Assembly (NCBI GenBank): GCA_022835595.1
Contig: BQUP01000009.1
Location: forward strand, 558,001-622,000
Source of the DNA: Cystobasidium ongulense
Lineage: Eukaryota > Basidiomycota > Cystobasidiomycetes > Cystobasidiales > Cystobasidiaceae
Direction: 5' to 3'
DNA: 64,000 nucleotides
In this document: piece by piece, positions 35,233 to 46,335 of the stretch
How positions within the stretch are numbered: the stretch's first letter is position 1
Layout: every line of letters starts with the position of its first letter
The notes under the pieces: generated by a model
The model's database searches: none
What the model saw: the letters and a program-made list of their open reading frames with translations, nothing else
What the model was told of the DNA's origin: nothing
Translations under genes and position numbers: made by a program

Positions 35233-36978
35233 CTAGCTAGCCAAAACCCAATCTGTAAACGTACGCTCTGGTAATCTCCAACCTTTGCTGCCTATTCGCC
35301 TGGTGGGCTGTACCGGCACTGCACGATAAGGCCTGCTCGTCGAGATTCTCGACGAAGAGTGCCCTCCCGGCGTAGCCGCCCTGTCGGTCACAGCCAGATC
35401 TAGCATGCGCTGTCTGATGAGCCTAGCGCCGGCTGCTTCGTCTTCCGCATCTCGCTCATCGTCTACTTCGGCACCCGAGTCGATGTCTGACAGAGTTCGA
35501 CCGACAGAAGGCCGCGATTTCCTAATGGAGCGTCGAGTACTGCTGCCAGCCGTAGAAGTTGAAGCCCTATTTGACGGACCTGTTGACAATAGAACAGCAT
35601 CTTCCTCCTCTAGTTCAACAATGGTGACATCGCCATCGTGGTCATTCCTCCCTGCATCAAGCTCGTCGGCGGAAGCGTTTTCATCCGCTGAAAGCATATC
35701 AATGCCACTGCCACTTGCAATGCTTTCAAGCTCGCTGGCGCTCGTTGTGAGGTTGCCGATGCTACTCGCTTCCCACTCTGACGCAGTAGTTGGTGGCGTA
35801 TCAAATCCAGATGTAGGTTTGCTTGCTGGGTCTTGAGTGACTTTGGAAGCCATGCTTGGCCTGAGTAGCCAAATGAGGTGAGATGAGGTTGTAGGATCGG
35901 TTTTGGCTGCGATCGCAGGCGTCTGCAGTATCAGTAAAGGCGAATGACATGATAAGCGGCCTGCAACTTACTGAAGGAAACCACACGATAATATCTTGCA
36001 ATTGCATGTATGAGGAAGCGAGTGAAGGAGTCTTCGCTCTGCCAGACTAGCGCATGAGGCTGTTTTGCGAGCTGGTTGACAGCTTGCATCCTTCCATGAT
36101 CTGTGTCTACCTCACAAATGCATTTCCTGCCGCTGTTGAGGTTGTGCGCATTATTGTAGGCCACAGTTTGAGGACTGATGAATACTTCCGTCCCTTCGAG
36201 CCATCCACGAAGTTCAGCATCTACAGCCTGGACGATGTCGCCTCCGATGCCTCCTTCAGCGACTATGCGGCGAGTGTTGCGCTTCAAGCCTTTCATAGGC
36301 AGCGAGAAGCGACCATGATCTGCTGAAGTGACAGAATCGTCAAAGGTAGGTGCTTGGCGAGCGTTGGGATCGGCTATTGGGTCGCTTGATGGCTTATAGG
36401 GAAAGAACCTGGACGGGGGAGGTGAAGGAAAGATCGGGTCTGTCGATAATTGAGCGGGCGAATAGTCGGATGCGCGAGGTGGAACCATGTGCTTGGAGCC
36501 ATAGAAGTGGGCTGCAGTGGCAATACAGTCAATAGACAGATATGTGCCGGAGTAAAGATCTCAGTAAAGCCGGCCAGCAACGCCACCAACGCGCTCATCA
36601 AGACGCACCATTCTCCCAACGCCGTTGTTTGCGACGGCCAAGCTTCTGACGAGCCTTCTCGTGTGCCTCATTCAGCTTGTCACTTGCCATGCTCCTGCTC
36701 GACGATGACTGTAGCTGAGCCACTCGAGCACTCCTGGCTTTGAAGCCGGGTACATTCTGCTTGAGAATAGCAGGGATCGACATGGCTACGGCGCCTCCTC
36801 TTTCAGCATGAGCATGCATCGGGAACGTAGTCGAAGTGGATGCGCCTGCCAGCTTGGATGACCTGGATGGGTTGCGATCATCCAAGTCGTGTACAGGCAT
36901 CGAGTCAACCAGCTGGCGGGCGGACATGCTGGAGGAGCCTGTCCGCGTCGAGCTGCTTGACTTGAGTGCTTCTTCCAT
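35233..36978 (-). CDS. R3H-domain protein with R3H-associated N-terminal domain
   Basis: Putative single-stranded nucleic-acid binding protein. Exons 36978-36609, 36511-35972 and 35906-35233 give 527 residues, with phases matching. The R3H-associated N-terminal region is GRRKQRRWENAHFYG plus VPPRASDYSPAQL at about 115-145, split by the first intron. The R3H core SEDSFTRFLIHAIARYY carries the RxxxH signature near residue 285. The segment after it (SSHLIWLLRPS, then GFDTPPTTASEWE) matches the usual continuation in fungal homologues, and this fixed the last acceptor (CGCAG at 35907). The C-terminal 180 residues are acidic and Ser-rich. A downstream frame alone (35853-35233) would be a fragment of this gene. 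Confidence 0.85.
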
Positions 36979-37768
36979 GTATTCTTTGATTGTAGTTGTT
37001 GAACGACTGCGTAGGTCGTTGCGATAAGAAAGAGAGCAGCGAGTTTACGATCTGCCTCAAACCCGCTGGGCACCTTTCGCCACGCGCGTCTTTCATGAAT
37101 CTTTCAAGGTGATCCTAGGCCTGCCGCTATTGACGATTACAGTAACAGCTGCGCATGCGGTAGCAGCTAAACACAGCTCGACGTGTCACAACCTTCATGA
37201 TGAGACGAGCATAACGTGGTGGCAACAAGGAGACACGGTCGTCAAATAGATAGAGCATGGAATATTGCTAGCAAGCAGTAGTGTGATGATGAAGAGTGTA
37301 CACGAATGTCTGCGCGAAGAAGTTGCTACGGAGGGCCGACCGTTAGGTTTTACGCGTTAGCGTCCGTCCCGCCCGGAGTGCAACTTCCAGCAGCAGACAT
37401 CCGTGAACACTCTTCACCATCACAATTCCAAATAGCAATCTTCCATGATCTGACTGACGACCCGGTCATAGTACTGCCATCAATCGTATTGTCCGTCTTT
37501 GCGTTAGCAGCTCTGCGCTTGTCAACCTGATTTTGCCAACCAAGCTGCCGCATTTCCAACTGTCTCCAATGCATGCTGGCGTCTAAATTGATTACTTGAA
37601 TTGATAGTCGAATGTGAGCCTCTCAATTTAAATTTACCCCACAACAAGCAACTCTAATATCAGAAGGTCTTGATGTAGTAACCTTTAACCGAGTTCGCAC
37701 AACTTGTTCAATTCACCACAAAGAGCGACATGCTGTGACCGAAGACTTTATTTAACCGGCAAGATGGA
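36979..37768. other. Intergenic region
   Basis: A 790-bp region between two minus-strand genes. It should contain the R3H promoter and the 3' flank of the next gene. Open frames on both strands near 37306-37574 show no domain, and I see no gene. Confidence 0.5.
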
Positions 37769-39329
37769 CTATACGTCGCTTGTCTTTTCCAAAGTACGGA
37801 TCTTACGAAGACATCCGCATAATTCTCTAAATTCACTACGAAGAGATAGCTTGATGAATTGAATGCCTTTCACCGGCAGGGGCGTACCGTTCTTAAGGAG
37901 AGGTGAAGCAGTTGAGTGGGCGAGTAGCTGACCTGCTGTTCTGAATGGCAGCTGTGTGAAGCACAGCTTTGTGATTCGACCGCGGAAGTCGAGCGCCCGT
38001 ATATGAAGAGGATCTTTGGTCGTCACGGTTCGCCTGGGGCGGCTTCTTTTGGTTTTTTTGCCGGCCAAGTCACATTCTCCATCCTCGACTATACTTTCTC
38101 CAAACTCCCAAGGAAGAGTGCCCAGATAGCTTGCGCGAGTGACATTAGCTTCTTGATAAGCTTCAAATGCAACAGCCGTGTCTTCCCCTGGAGCTTGATC
38201 TTGCGTATTCTCTATGTGTGCTTCATATAGCAGGGAAAGACTATGCTCGCGCGTCTCGAGGCAGGTATGTACCGCGTGTCCATATGTATCATAGACTAGC
38301 CACTGCGATTGACAATGAGGGCAAGAACAAAGCCTCACGTGAGACTTTCGAGTAAGCATGCCGTGTCCTTCCGCTAACCTTTGCAAGGCTTGTTGTAGCG
38401 TGATCTCTGATGGATTGGTAATTCGGACTCCGGCTCCTGCTTTGTCCTGGAAGATTGCTCGGGACTCTTTATCCTTCTCCGTCTTGGGAGTGGCGAGCTG
38501 TTCCGTTCCTACAGCAGAGTAGATTACATATCCACCTTCTTTGACCCCTTCCCGAAACCATTTGGCGTGCTCTAATGTGCCGTGTTGATACATCCGTGGA
38601 CAAGCAAGCAAATTGACAGTTTTACCAGCTTCTATCTGACGACGCAATTTGTCTATGACGTCGACTGTCCATTGGATGCGGTCAGGGGATGATTTTGCTC
38701 CAACAGCGACGATACCACCACTTAAGCGACTGGGTAGAAAGCAGGGTCAGTTGCGCCCAGGCAAAGCGAGTATCTGAAGCGAATTGCATACGATTCTGCA
38801 GACTTTTTCCACGAGCAACGTGGGCGCCTTTTAGACGGTCCTTAGCTTCCGCAGTGTCGGCGACTTCATCTGCCCTCTTCGACATAGACATTCCTCTGTG
38901 GTGCACGAATGCCTTTCCGAACTTTCTCATCTGGATTTTGGCATCTTGAAGGTCTTTGAGAAAACCTAACCTTGTGGCTTCTTTCATTATTGCACGTCTC
39001 TTTCAACCTGAGCATAACCATCACCATAGCTTCTTCATTGCCGAAGAGATCTGAGGTCAATCCTACGGTTACGCACTCTGCGTATGAGAAGCACGCTTGG
39101 CTAACATTACTGCCTTGGCTGCTCTGCGTGCCGATGCATGGGCATTTGGGTATTGGCTTCTCAAATTATAAGATGAAGCGCCCTCGATAGACATATCTTC
39201 AGTCTCTGAATCCTGCTGCAAGCCGCTTAGCCGTCCAAAGCTCATGCTCGATGAATCGATACGTCCAGGTTCTCCTTTGTTCCCTTTGACTTGGTGAGGT
39301 TCCGACTGTACAGCTTCTGGAATGCTCAT
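37769..39329 (-). CDS. Uncharacterised protein with Cys/His cluster; 5' exon structure uncertain
   Basis: The last exon, 38729-37769, is clear: its CTGAC...CTACCCAG acceptor is strong and it encodes 320 residues. It begins RLSGGIVAVGAKSSPDRIQW, then QIEAGKTVNLLACPRMYQHG, and later a possible zinc-binding cluster CSCPHCQSQW...YGHAVHTC. It ends with ALDFRGRITKLCFTQLPFRT. Upstream coding material includes LGFLKDLQDAKIQMRKFGKAF (38990-38800) and a first exon from ATG 39329 (MSIPEAVQSEPHQVKGNKGE...). I could not join these with consistent phases, so the gene may have a small unseen exon or an assembly error. I do not recognise the family. Confidence 0.5.
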
Positions 39330-40324
39330 ACTTCATATGTCGGAAGATAGTATCTCTTAAGAGAAGGTATCGTTCGCGTCCCTTTCCTTTGGCCTGAGGG
39401 GTTCGATTTTACGGCCATAGCATTGTACCCAGCCACGTGGGAGCAATGGCAGATCCTTCCAGACTATGACAAGCATCACGCACATGGCTTCGAGGGAGGG
39501 CATGTCGAATTGGCCATGGACTTGCCTATGTATACGAAATTAGAAGAGTTATAGGAATAATTAGTTGCTAAGACAAGCAGCGAACTGTGAAAATGGCCTC
39601 TCTTTTATGACAAATGGAAGGCATAAGGTGGAAGGACTTCGGGCATATTCAGGCTGGAAGGTGGGTACCAATCTTAGCCATGTTCGACAGCTCATTTAGG
39701 GATATTTCTACGGATAGATATCCACAGAGGATCACTTCTAATTGTCCAGAGAAGGGAAATCTCGGATTATGGTGTAGACATCATTCTAGAAGAGGGTCAT
39801 TATCAAGCACACGGTCTCCTGACAAGTGAGTGGCATAACATTGCAGTTCTGGCATGAAGGATGCAGAATCTAGCTTGACCTCGGGAACGGAGGCGACGTA
39901 TCAGTCAGAGAACAAGGAAAGTCAGTGTGGACGCCTCGTGTCTTGCTGCTGAATGCGAGTGCTCCATGCACGCAGCCTGTGCTTCTGGTCTTTCGATGTG
40001 ATGGCAGTGGACAAGGACGAAGAAGCGTCGTAGCTCCAGCTCTGATGGCGGCGCGCACCTTTGCCACACGAGATGCGTACAAGTCCTTCCAGCGTATCCC
40101 AGGGACTGGCAGCTTATATCACACCAAACGACAGCAGAGCATGCGCACTTGGTGGACCATGCGACCGGATCATTCTACAATGAATCCAATTGCAAGCTTG
40201 AGCGCGATCGGCTGCTATGCCTGCATGACCTTCACGCTCTTTCAACTTTGACTTGACCACCACCACCGCTGCCGATGCTCGCCTAGCTGCTGGCTGTGTC
40301 GCACATACAGAGGCCCATGGTGCA
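39330..40324. other. Divergent intergenic region
   Basis: About 1 kb lies between the start of the minus-strand unknown gene and the SUZ-domain gene. No frame in it has a protein-like pattern or convincing splice sites. It should hold both promoters. Confidence 0.5.
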
Positions 40325-41396
40325 ATGCCGCCTGCTTCCAGCGCTGTGGATCCCTGGGATGACTGGGAGAGCGTGAGCGAGATGGGCTGCGTCTGTCTGT
40401 CCAGCCGGCAGTTCATGCTGAGATTGTGCTTGCTTGCAGGAAGACTATGGTCGAGGCGTAGTACAATCAAACGAAGCCTCGAGTAATGCTAGGCTATGGC
40501 AAGTTGCGTGAGTCGTGAATCTGCTTCCTTGGCCGCCTTCTGGAAGGCAAACATCCGTCTGACTTGATTGACTTCGTCCGACAGCAACAACTCTCTCTCT
40601 CTTGGACCATCTGCGGTGCATGCTGGATCATCTGGCACGCTGTACAACCCTTACGCCTATGAATCCAATTCCTCGACATCTATGCCACCGCCTCCAGCTG
40701 CATTTGTCCCATCTCTGAAGATCCTGAAACGCCCGACCAACAATCCAGGCTCTTCCAACTCAAACAGCCAAGCAGCTCGAGACTTGCAGAAAAAGTCACT
40801 CAAAGACAGGGAACGCGCATACCACGAAGCGAGAAATCGCATATTCGGCGCCAATTCAGAGTCTGCACCTGCTAGCGCGACTGCCAGTGGAGCATCTTCG
40901 CCGAAAGCAAGTGCGCTTTCACCAAGCGTGTCAGCTATGGATGCGACCAATATGACCCAGCAGCTCACCTCTAACATTGATGCACTATCTCTGGAGAAAG
41001 AGAAGCAGAAGGAAAGTACTCCTGAAGTGTCAGTCGCCGAAGGCAGCCTGCCTCTCGGTGCCGTGAATAGGAGCAGCAATCCTGGCAAGCAGCGCTTATC
41101 CAGTCGAGGCGGAGGTACCTCGTTGTCTTCTACTCCTGTCAATTCAAGGCCATCGACGCCCTCGTCAACTATAATTCGCGAACCTGTCCAATCCGCCTTC
41201 ATCCGCCGAGAAGAACAGTAGCGCTACTGTTCAAATGCAGGCTAGAGGTTTCAGCAAGACAAAGAAGAAGGTCATACTTAGTCCGGTTGCTGCAGCCTTT
41301 GTGCCAGTGTCAGTTACCGCAAAATCTGGCAACAAGAGCAGGAAAACTTCCAAGCAAGCTTCAAAAGTGGAGGTTGCGCAGGTGTCAGAGGCGTAA
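40325..41396 (+). CDS. SUZ-domain RNA-binding protein (SZRD1-like)
   Basis: Small putative RNA-binding protein. Exons 40325-40372, 40440-40507 and 40585-41185 (or on to the stop at 41221) are in phase. The N-terminus PWDDWESEDYGR resembles the acidic Trp-rich start of SZRD1-type proteins. The SUZ motif is PSLKILKRPT followed by KSLKDRERAYHEARNRIFG. In the simplest model the protein ends at the TAG at 41219-41221 (250 residues). A coding-like frame, ARGFSKTKKKVILSPVAAAF, follows at 41241-41396 and resembles the C-terminal SUZ-C motif (REP...RGF). It joins in phase if 41186-41240 is an intron, giving 290 residues, but its donor GTCCAA is poor. Confidence 0.8.
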
Positions 41397-42077
41397 CAAA
41401 GGAATATATATTGTGAGGGTTTTTCCTTCTCACAGCACGGTTGTACCTTATATGACTTTATGTCGTCACTTGTCGTTATGTTATTCGAAGACTTTATGTA
41501 CCTCGTTTTGCAGTCTTAGAGCTGCCCCAGGTTTAGACAGGACGGATTCTCTGTCTTCACCCTAACAAACTGCACATCTATATGCTTCTCAAATCCAGAC
41601 CACTGTGGCCCCTTTGTGCTTCACTGAACGCCTCACTGGAATTCGAACTCGTAGAGGTTTATATACCTGTATCTGTCTTCAACGCGCCCTGACCCAATTC
41701 TCAGGCCTTCTTTAAGCGATTTGATTCCTAACACCGAAAGATGCGTATGTCCACGAGATAGCACACTTGACTGTCCGAGTCCTGACATTTCTGTCTGTTC
41801 GAGTGTTGGACATGACAGACATGTCTGCGTTGCTTAGGCAAATCGAAGGCCAGGCATTTCAAACCCAACCAACTGGACGGACAGCACAGACGCACTGCAC
41901 AAAGTGGAGGGTGTCACGACTGTCAGAGCAAGCTCTGAGCAGGATCTGACTGTATAGAGACTAACTATACACTTGTTCAGCCTCTTCTCTGTACCACCAC
42001 GCTGCAGAATACGCTCGAACCTTTTTACGGAACTATCAACTCCATCTGCGAACAAGTAGCGACCGGTGAAGGAAGCG
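41397..42077. other. Intergenic region
   Basis: A 681-bp region between the SUZ gene and the second F-box-like gene. A frame at 41767-41949 (+) is short and could be a 5' exon or chance. Nothing else is seen. Confidence 0.45.
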
Positions 42078-43365
42078 ATGGCGGCGATCTTCGCTTTACG
42101 ACGCGCTTTGCCATTCATGGAGATACGCACTGCGCTAGTAGTCTTGATGACATGTCAAACCATGTATGCCTTGGCGCTTCCATATGCGTATCGATGCCTC
42201 ACTCTTCGCGGGGTGCATTACCAAAGAGTCGAAGCCAAAGTCTTTTCAGGAGCTGAAGCGGTTGTACAGAATCGTGAGTCATCTAGCATTCCCGACTGTT
42301 TGACGGTTGTCTTACGTTCTGCGATGATATTTGTCAGCTCAACGCAAGCTTTCTCTAACTCACGTTCGACACCTGAAACTTATTCTGAGCTCGTCCGACA
42401 GCGAGCCGGTTCCCATAGTCCAGAATTTAGGCATGGTAGAATTAGCTTTGCATCGAAAGTCACAATCTGAAGGCCGACCTGTGGTAGGTCCCATGATGCC
42501 TCATATTTCGGTCACAATATCATGCATCAGGCGTATCTTACACAGAATCTGCACACAAAAGAAGCAGGAATTTGACCGACTTCAGCAGGAATTTGACCAA
42601 CTTACGATCCCTGAGCGCCTCCAATCTTGGCGTGAACATCGCGTATACGGTCGGAATTCAAACACGGTCCCATTTTGCCGCCTAAAGCATCTCACCATTG
42701 CACCGTTTGAATTTCCAGCTGTGGGAGAGTCAGGCTTACACAAGCAGTTATGTTCCCTCATGTCCGTTCAAACTCTAGAACTACATATTACAAGCGGTAC
42801 AATGCTAAGTAAAGTCTGGCTGGCCAATCTTCTTGAAATTCGGGAGCACGCACCCTGCATCACCAAATTAATCTTGGTCTTCTGTGATTCTTCTATATTC
42901 AACAGGGAACATCTCAACTTGACACTCATACCTCATTGGTTTTATCTTGAATCATTGGACATTCACCTGAAGAACAGCTATAGCAATCGTAAAGGAGGGA
43001 GGGTTTGGCGGATGAACGAAGAACAAGGACTGCTTTGGACCACTGAAATAATCAACCAGATCAAAAGGCTCCGAGATCGTTATTATGTGCACAAGGCATT
43101 TCCCCCCTTTGGAAACTTTTGGTTCATGTCCAGCCTTACGCTTTACTTCCCCGCCCAGTCTACCTTCGTGCGGAGACCAGATGAAGCGGTGGAGGCACTT
43201 GAGGCATCTCAAGAGCACAGCAAGCTCCCTTTCTACAACAGACTGAAGGTATTTATTCGCTATGATGAAGAGCCAGCTACCTCTCAAGTCTTACCTACTC
43301 CAGAAGAGCCAGATTTGCCCGAAGGCCTACCAGTAAATGAAGAGACAGCAACTTTTGGAGATTGA
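42078..43365 (+). CDS. F-box-like / LRR-like protein
   Basis: Exons 42078-42273 and 42338-43365 give 407 residues in phase. The first 45 residues (RTALVVLMTCQTMYALALPY, then AYRCLTLRG) match the second half of the fungal F-box pattern. The beginning of the F-box may lie in an unseen upstream exon. The rest consists of alternating hydrophobic segments such as LKHLTIAPFEF, VQTLELHI and ITKLILVF, as in degenerate LRR arrays. A 21-nt direct repeat around 42563-42602 encodes QEFDRLQQEFDQL. The likely role is SCF substrate adaptor. Partner and substrate are unknown. Confidence 0.65.
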
Positions 43366-43678
43366 GATAATAATGATAACTAGCTGCTCCCCATTGTCGT
43401 TGTATTGTAAATGGCTGTTGAAGACGGATAAATTTGTGTAGAGTTGCTAGATCGGCTTGGAGTGCAAGTATACAACCGAAACAATGAAGCAAGAAATACT
43501 GGATTGTAGCTCTCAATCTCAGAATGCTTTTAGCATGATCAGTGAGCTGCTTGCTTGCGAGGAAGAAGAAGCAATTGCGGTGGTAGGCAAAAAGTTTGCC
43601 ACCAGTTTCTAGAAAAAAAAATGGGAAAAACTTCCAGAGAACGCAAAAACAACGCCAGACATCGCAACAAAAGGTAAA
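43366..43678. other. 3' flank of the F-box-like gene and tRNA-Glu downstream region
   Basis: No gene is seen. A-rich runs at about 43612-43630, and AAAAGG at about 43670, are minus-strand T-runs just past the tRNA 3' end and could serve as Pol III terminators. Confidence 0.5.
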
Positions 43679-43761
43679 CTCCCGGACGGGGAATCGAACC
43701 CCGATCACCGCTGACCACTTTCAATGAGAGAGCGGTATCTTGACCATTAGACGATCCAGGA
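43679..43761 (-). tRNA. tRNA-Glu (anticodon CTC) with an 11-nt intron
   Basis: Acceptor TCCTGGA pairs with TCCGGGA. The D-arm is GTCTAATGGTCAAGAT. The anticodon stem is CCGCT/AGCGG with loop CT-CTC-A. An 11-nt insertion (TTGAAAGTGGT) after position 37 is at the canonical tRNA intron site. The T-arm is CGGGG-TTCGATT-CCCCG. The total of 83 nt equals a 72-nt tRNA plus the intron. Confidence 0.92.
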
Positions 43762-45092
43762 AGTGATTGAAAACGTTTTCTGCGGTGGCAACCTATTTAG
43801 TAGCCTTCAGCGAGTACGCCAACAGCACTGGAGCTTGCGTAGACCTAGACTGATAAGATAGACCGCTTGTGCGTGGATTATCCGCCTCTGAGTCTCGCCA
43901 TAGCTTCCTTAAGTCCAGCAAAATATATACGCAGACTGTCACCGTTTGCACGAGAAGTGATACGAAAAAGCTGCGCGCACACCGACAGGCTTCCTTTGCA
44001 GGCCAGCGAGGTGCACCATGCGTGCGCGCAGCTTGCTTTGTCTACATTTCATCTTGCAGACGGCGATAGCCCATATGCCTGTGTGTGGGACCTTGCACGT
44101 GGTGAAAAAGCTCGTCCTGGCCCTGGACCTGTACCCGACCAGGCCGCGGCTTATTTTAGTCCAGTATTTTGGTAGCAGAGCAAGGCTCTGGTGATTTCGT
44201 TACGAACATTGACTGACCGTGAGCCGCCTCGCTTGGCTATACTCACCGTGAAGCCGGTGATAAGCTGCCGTGCGGCGGATGCTCTGAGGCAGCAAACGGC
44301 TGAAGCCTTGAACTTTATAAGCGATTGTCAAGTTTATATATGTTGCGGAGTTCTAAAAATGCAAGGAGACAGCTGGATTAGCGACTACTCTCACTGTACA
44401 TGCAATATAACTAGTTTGATCCACTCAAGTTTCTTCGCCCCGCCTACAAGGTCCAACTTACAGCGTCAGCTGTACTGCTCGAAACGGACGATTTTTAGCA
44501 TTCCAGCAGCCCCCACAAGGTGCTTAGACCTGCTACGACGTGTTCAATCTGTACATCGAAACTCCAGCTCTCGCCTGGGGCTTGTCAGAGCTCTTCACCC
44601 AATGGCCACCAGCTCGATCAACCTCCAGTGTTGCTACCATTTGAGCAGCTGCACTCTTCATAGCAGTATCTCTCATCCATGTCCAGCGTACCGCCCTGCT
44701 GTCTGTAATTTAGCTGGCTCAACCGAAGCAAGTCGCACGTTGCGGCAGTATCGAAGCTGGCCGAGGTGACGGAAGGACATATCGTTTTGCGACGACCAAT
44801 TGCCAGTCAGCGACATGGCATTAACCAGTGATAATATTCCACTGCAGGCGTCTACACCAGACCACCGGTACCGTAGGCGACTTGCAGCCGTCTCTGTGCC
44901 TGTCCAGTGCTGTCTGGCATGCGTGGCCTTGTCGGCGTTTGCTGTCATCGATCATCGACTCTAAGCGAGGCAGCTGGAGGGAGAAGGAGAGAATAGATCC
45001 ACGAGGACGTCGACAGCAGTGCAGGTTGCCTCTTGACTCTCCGTTGCACACGACATCTCCATTGCACTTCACTGCACTCCACACCTCGCACA
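43762..45092. other. Gene-poor region
   Basis: This 1.3-kb region lies between the tRNA and the GFA-fold gene. Frames at 44191-44769 (+), 44673-44948 (-) and 44821-45099 (-) have no recognisable domain or conserved pattern. It contains the promoter and leader of the GFA gene. No repeat was noticed. Confidence 0.5.
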
Positions 45093-46018
45093 ATGACAAT
45101 CACCGGTGAGCCTGTGTTGATGGTGTGATTACTCGCAACGATACGACTGACCTCGTATGCATGATGCAGGCCACTGCCTCTGCGGAGCAACCAAGCTCAC
45201 TGCCGACATTGACCTCAAGGATGCCACCGTTGGCTTCGAGTGAGGCGTTGTGTTCTCTCACTTCATTGCCTTTGATGAGCTGAGCTGACTGTCCGCCTTC
45301 CAATCCGTCTCCACCTCACCTACGGTATCATTGCAGCCACTGCGAGTGCGTGATGAGCCGGCCCGGCTAGGCAGACTGGAGTGCACTTCAGCTGACATTC
45401 ACCATTGCTCCTCACAGCGCCTGCCAGCGCCAGACTGGCTCTGCCTTCTCCCTCGTCCTCGTCGCCCCGCGCGACAAGGTAAAGATCACCGGCGACGTAA
45501 AGGTGCGCAGGCTTCCATTTCGCCCAAGGAACCAATGTTACATTGCTGACGACCTCTTCCCACAACCTGTTCCTTCCTCATCAGGACTACGCCAAAGCTG
45601 GTGACTCTGGCAAAGATGTCCACCGCATCTTCTGCGGAACGTGGGTCTATTTACGCGCCTACTTTCCGTCATCTCCTCGCTGACCCTTGCTCTGTTCTAT
45701 CTACAGTTGTGGCAGTCCCATGGGTGAGCATTGGGTCTATTAAGCCTTCCAAATCAAACTAACTAGCTCTCTCTGACCAGCCCACGCTCCCGACGCTGCC
45801 AAGGACATCATTGCCATCAAGGGCGGTATCCTCGATGCCAGCTTGAAGAAGCAGATCCCCACCCCTGCTATTGACATCTACACTCAGGTATGTACTTGGT
45901 CATCTTTCAGTGGTATTTACGATAAAGGTACTTATGCTGTATCTGCTCGTTCTCGCAGGACAAACTCCCTTGCGTTACTCAGGAGGCTTCCAAGGCCTTC
46001 AAGGGCATGCCCGAGTAA
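45093..46018 (+). CDS. GFA / CENP-V-fold zinc protein
   Basis: Small protein of the glutathione-dependent formaldehyde-activating / CENP-V fold. Eight exons (45093-45105, 45170-45239, 45337-45345, 45418-45502, 45585-45640, 45707-45723, 45781-45887, 45959-46018) give 138 residues with all phases matching. The zinc ligands are GHCLCGATKL near the N-terminus, DHCDACQRQTGSAF in the middle and FCGTCGSPM. The middle set is assembled across a 9-nt microexon and the last set across a 17-nt exon. DKLPCVTQEASKAFKGMPE is the C-terminal tail. Members of this fold handle S-hydroxymethylglutathione or have unknown substrates, so the reaction here is not certain. It converges with TRAPPC10. Confidence 0.9.
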
Positions 46019-46335
46019 AGCCTAGTCGCATCAGTGGAGTCTCTGTTCCCAAAATGTATGCTCCAGAATGTCCAAATACGACACCATCACACCTGTCAAT
46101 TTCCCTGTAGGATCTTTGTACAGTCAAGTGGCTTCTGAAAGAGCGCATCGAAACGAAGTTGAAACAAGTCGAATGCTCGACTAGACTTAAGTTGCCTTCA
46201 GTATTGCAGAAAGTCTTACTTCCCTCTATTGAAAGGGCTTGCATGAATATTACATCTCATATACTGCCGCCTAATGTTTCTAATCGTATGCTACAGAGGG
46301 CCTGACGAAACAGTTTCATTGCGGAGATTGATATG
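46019..46335. other. Convergent intergenic region
   Basis: A 317-bp region between the GFA-fold and TRAPPC10 stops. It holds only 3' flanking sequence. Confidence 0.5.
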
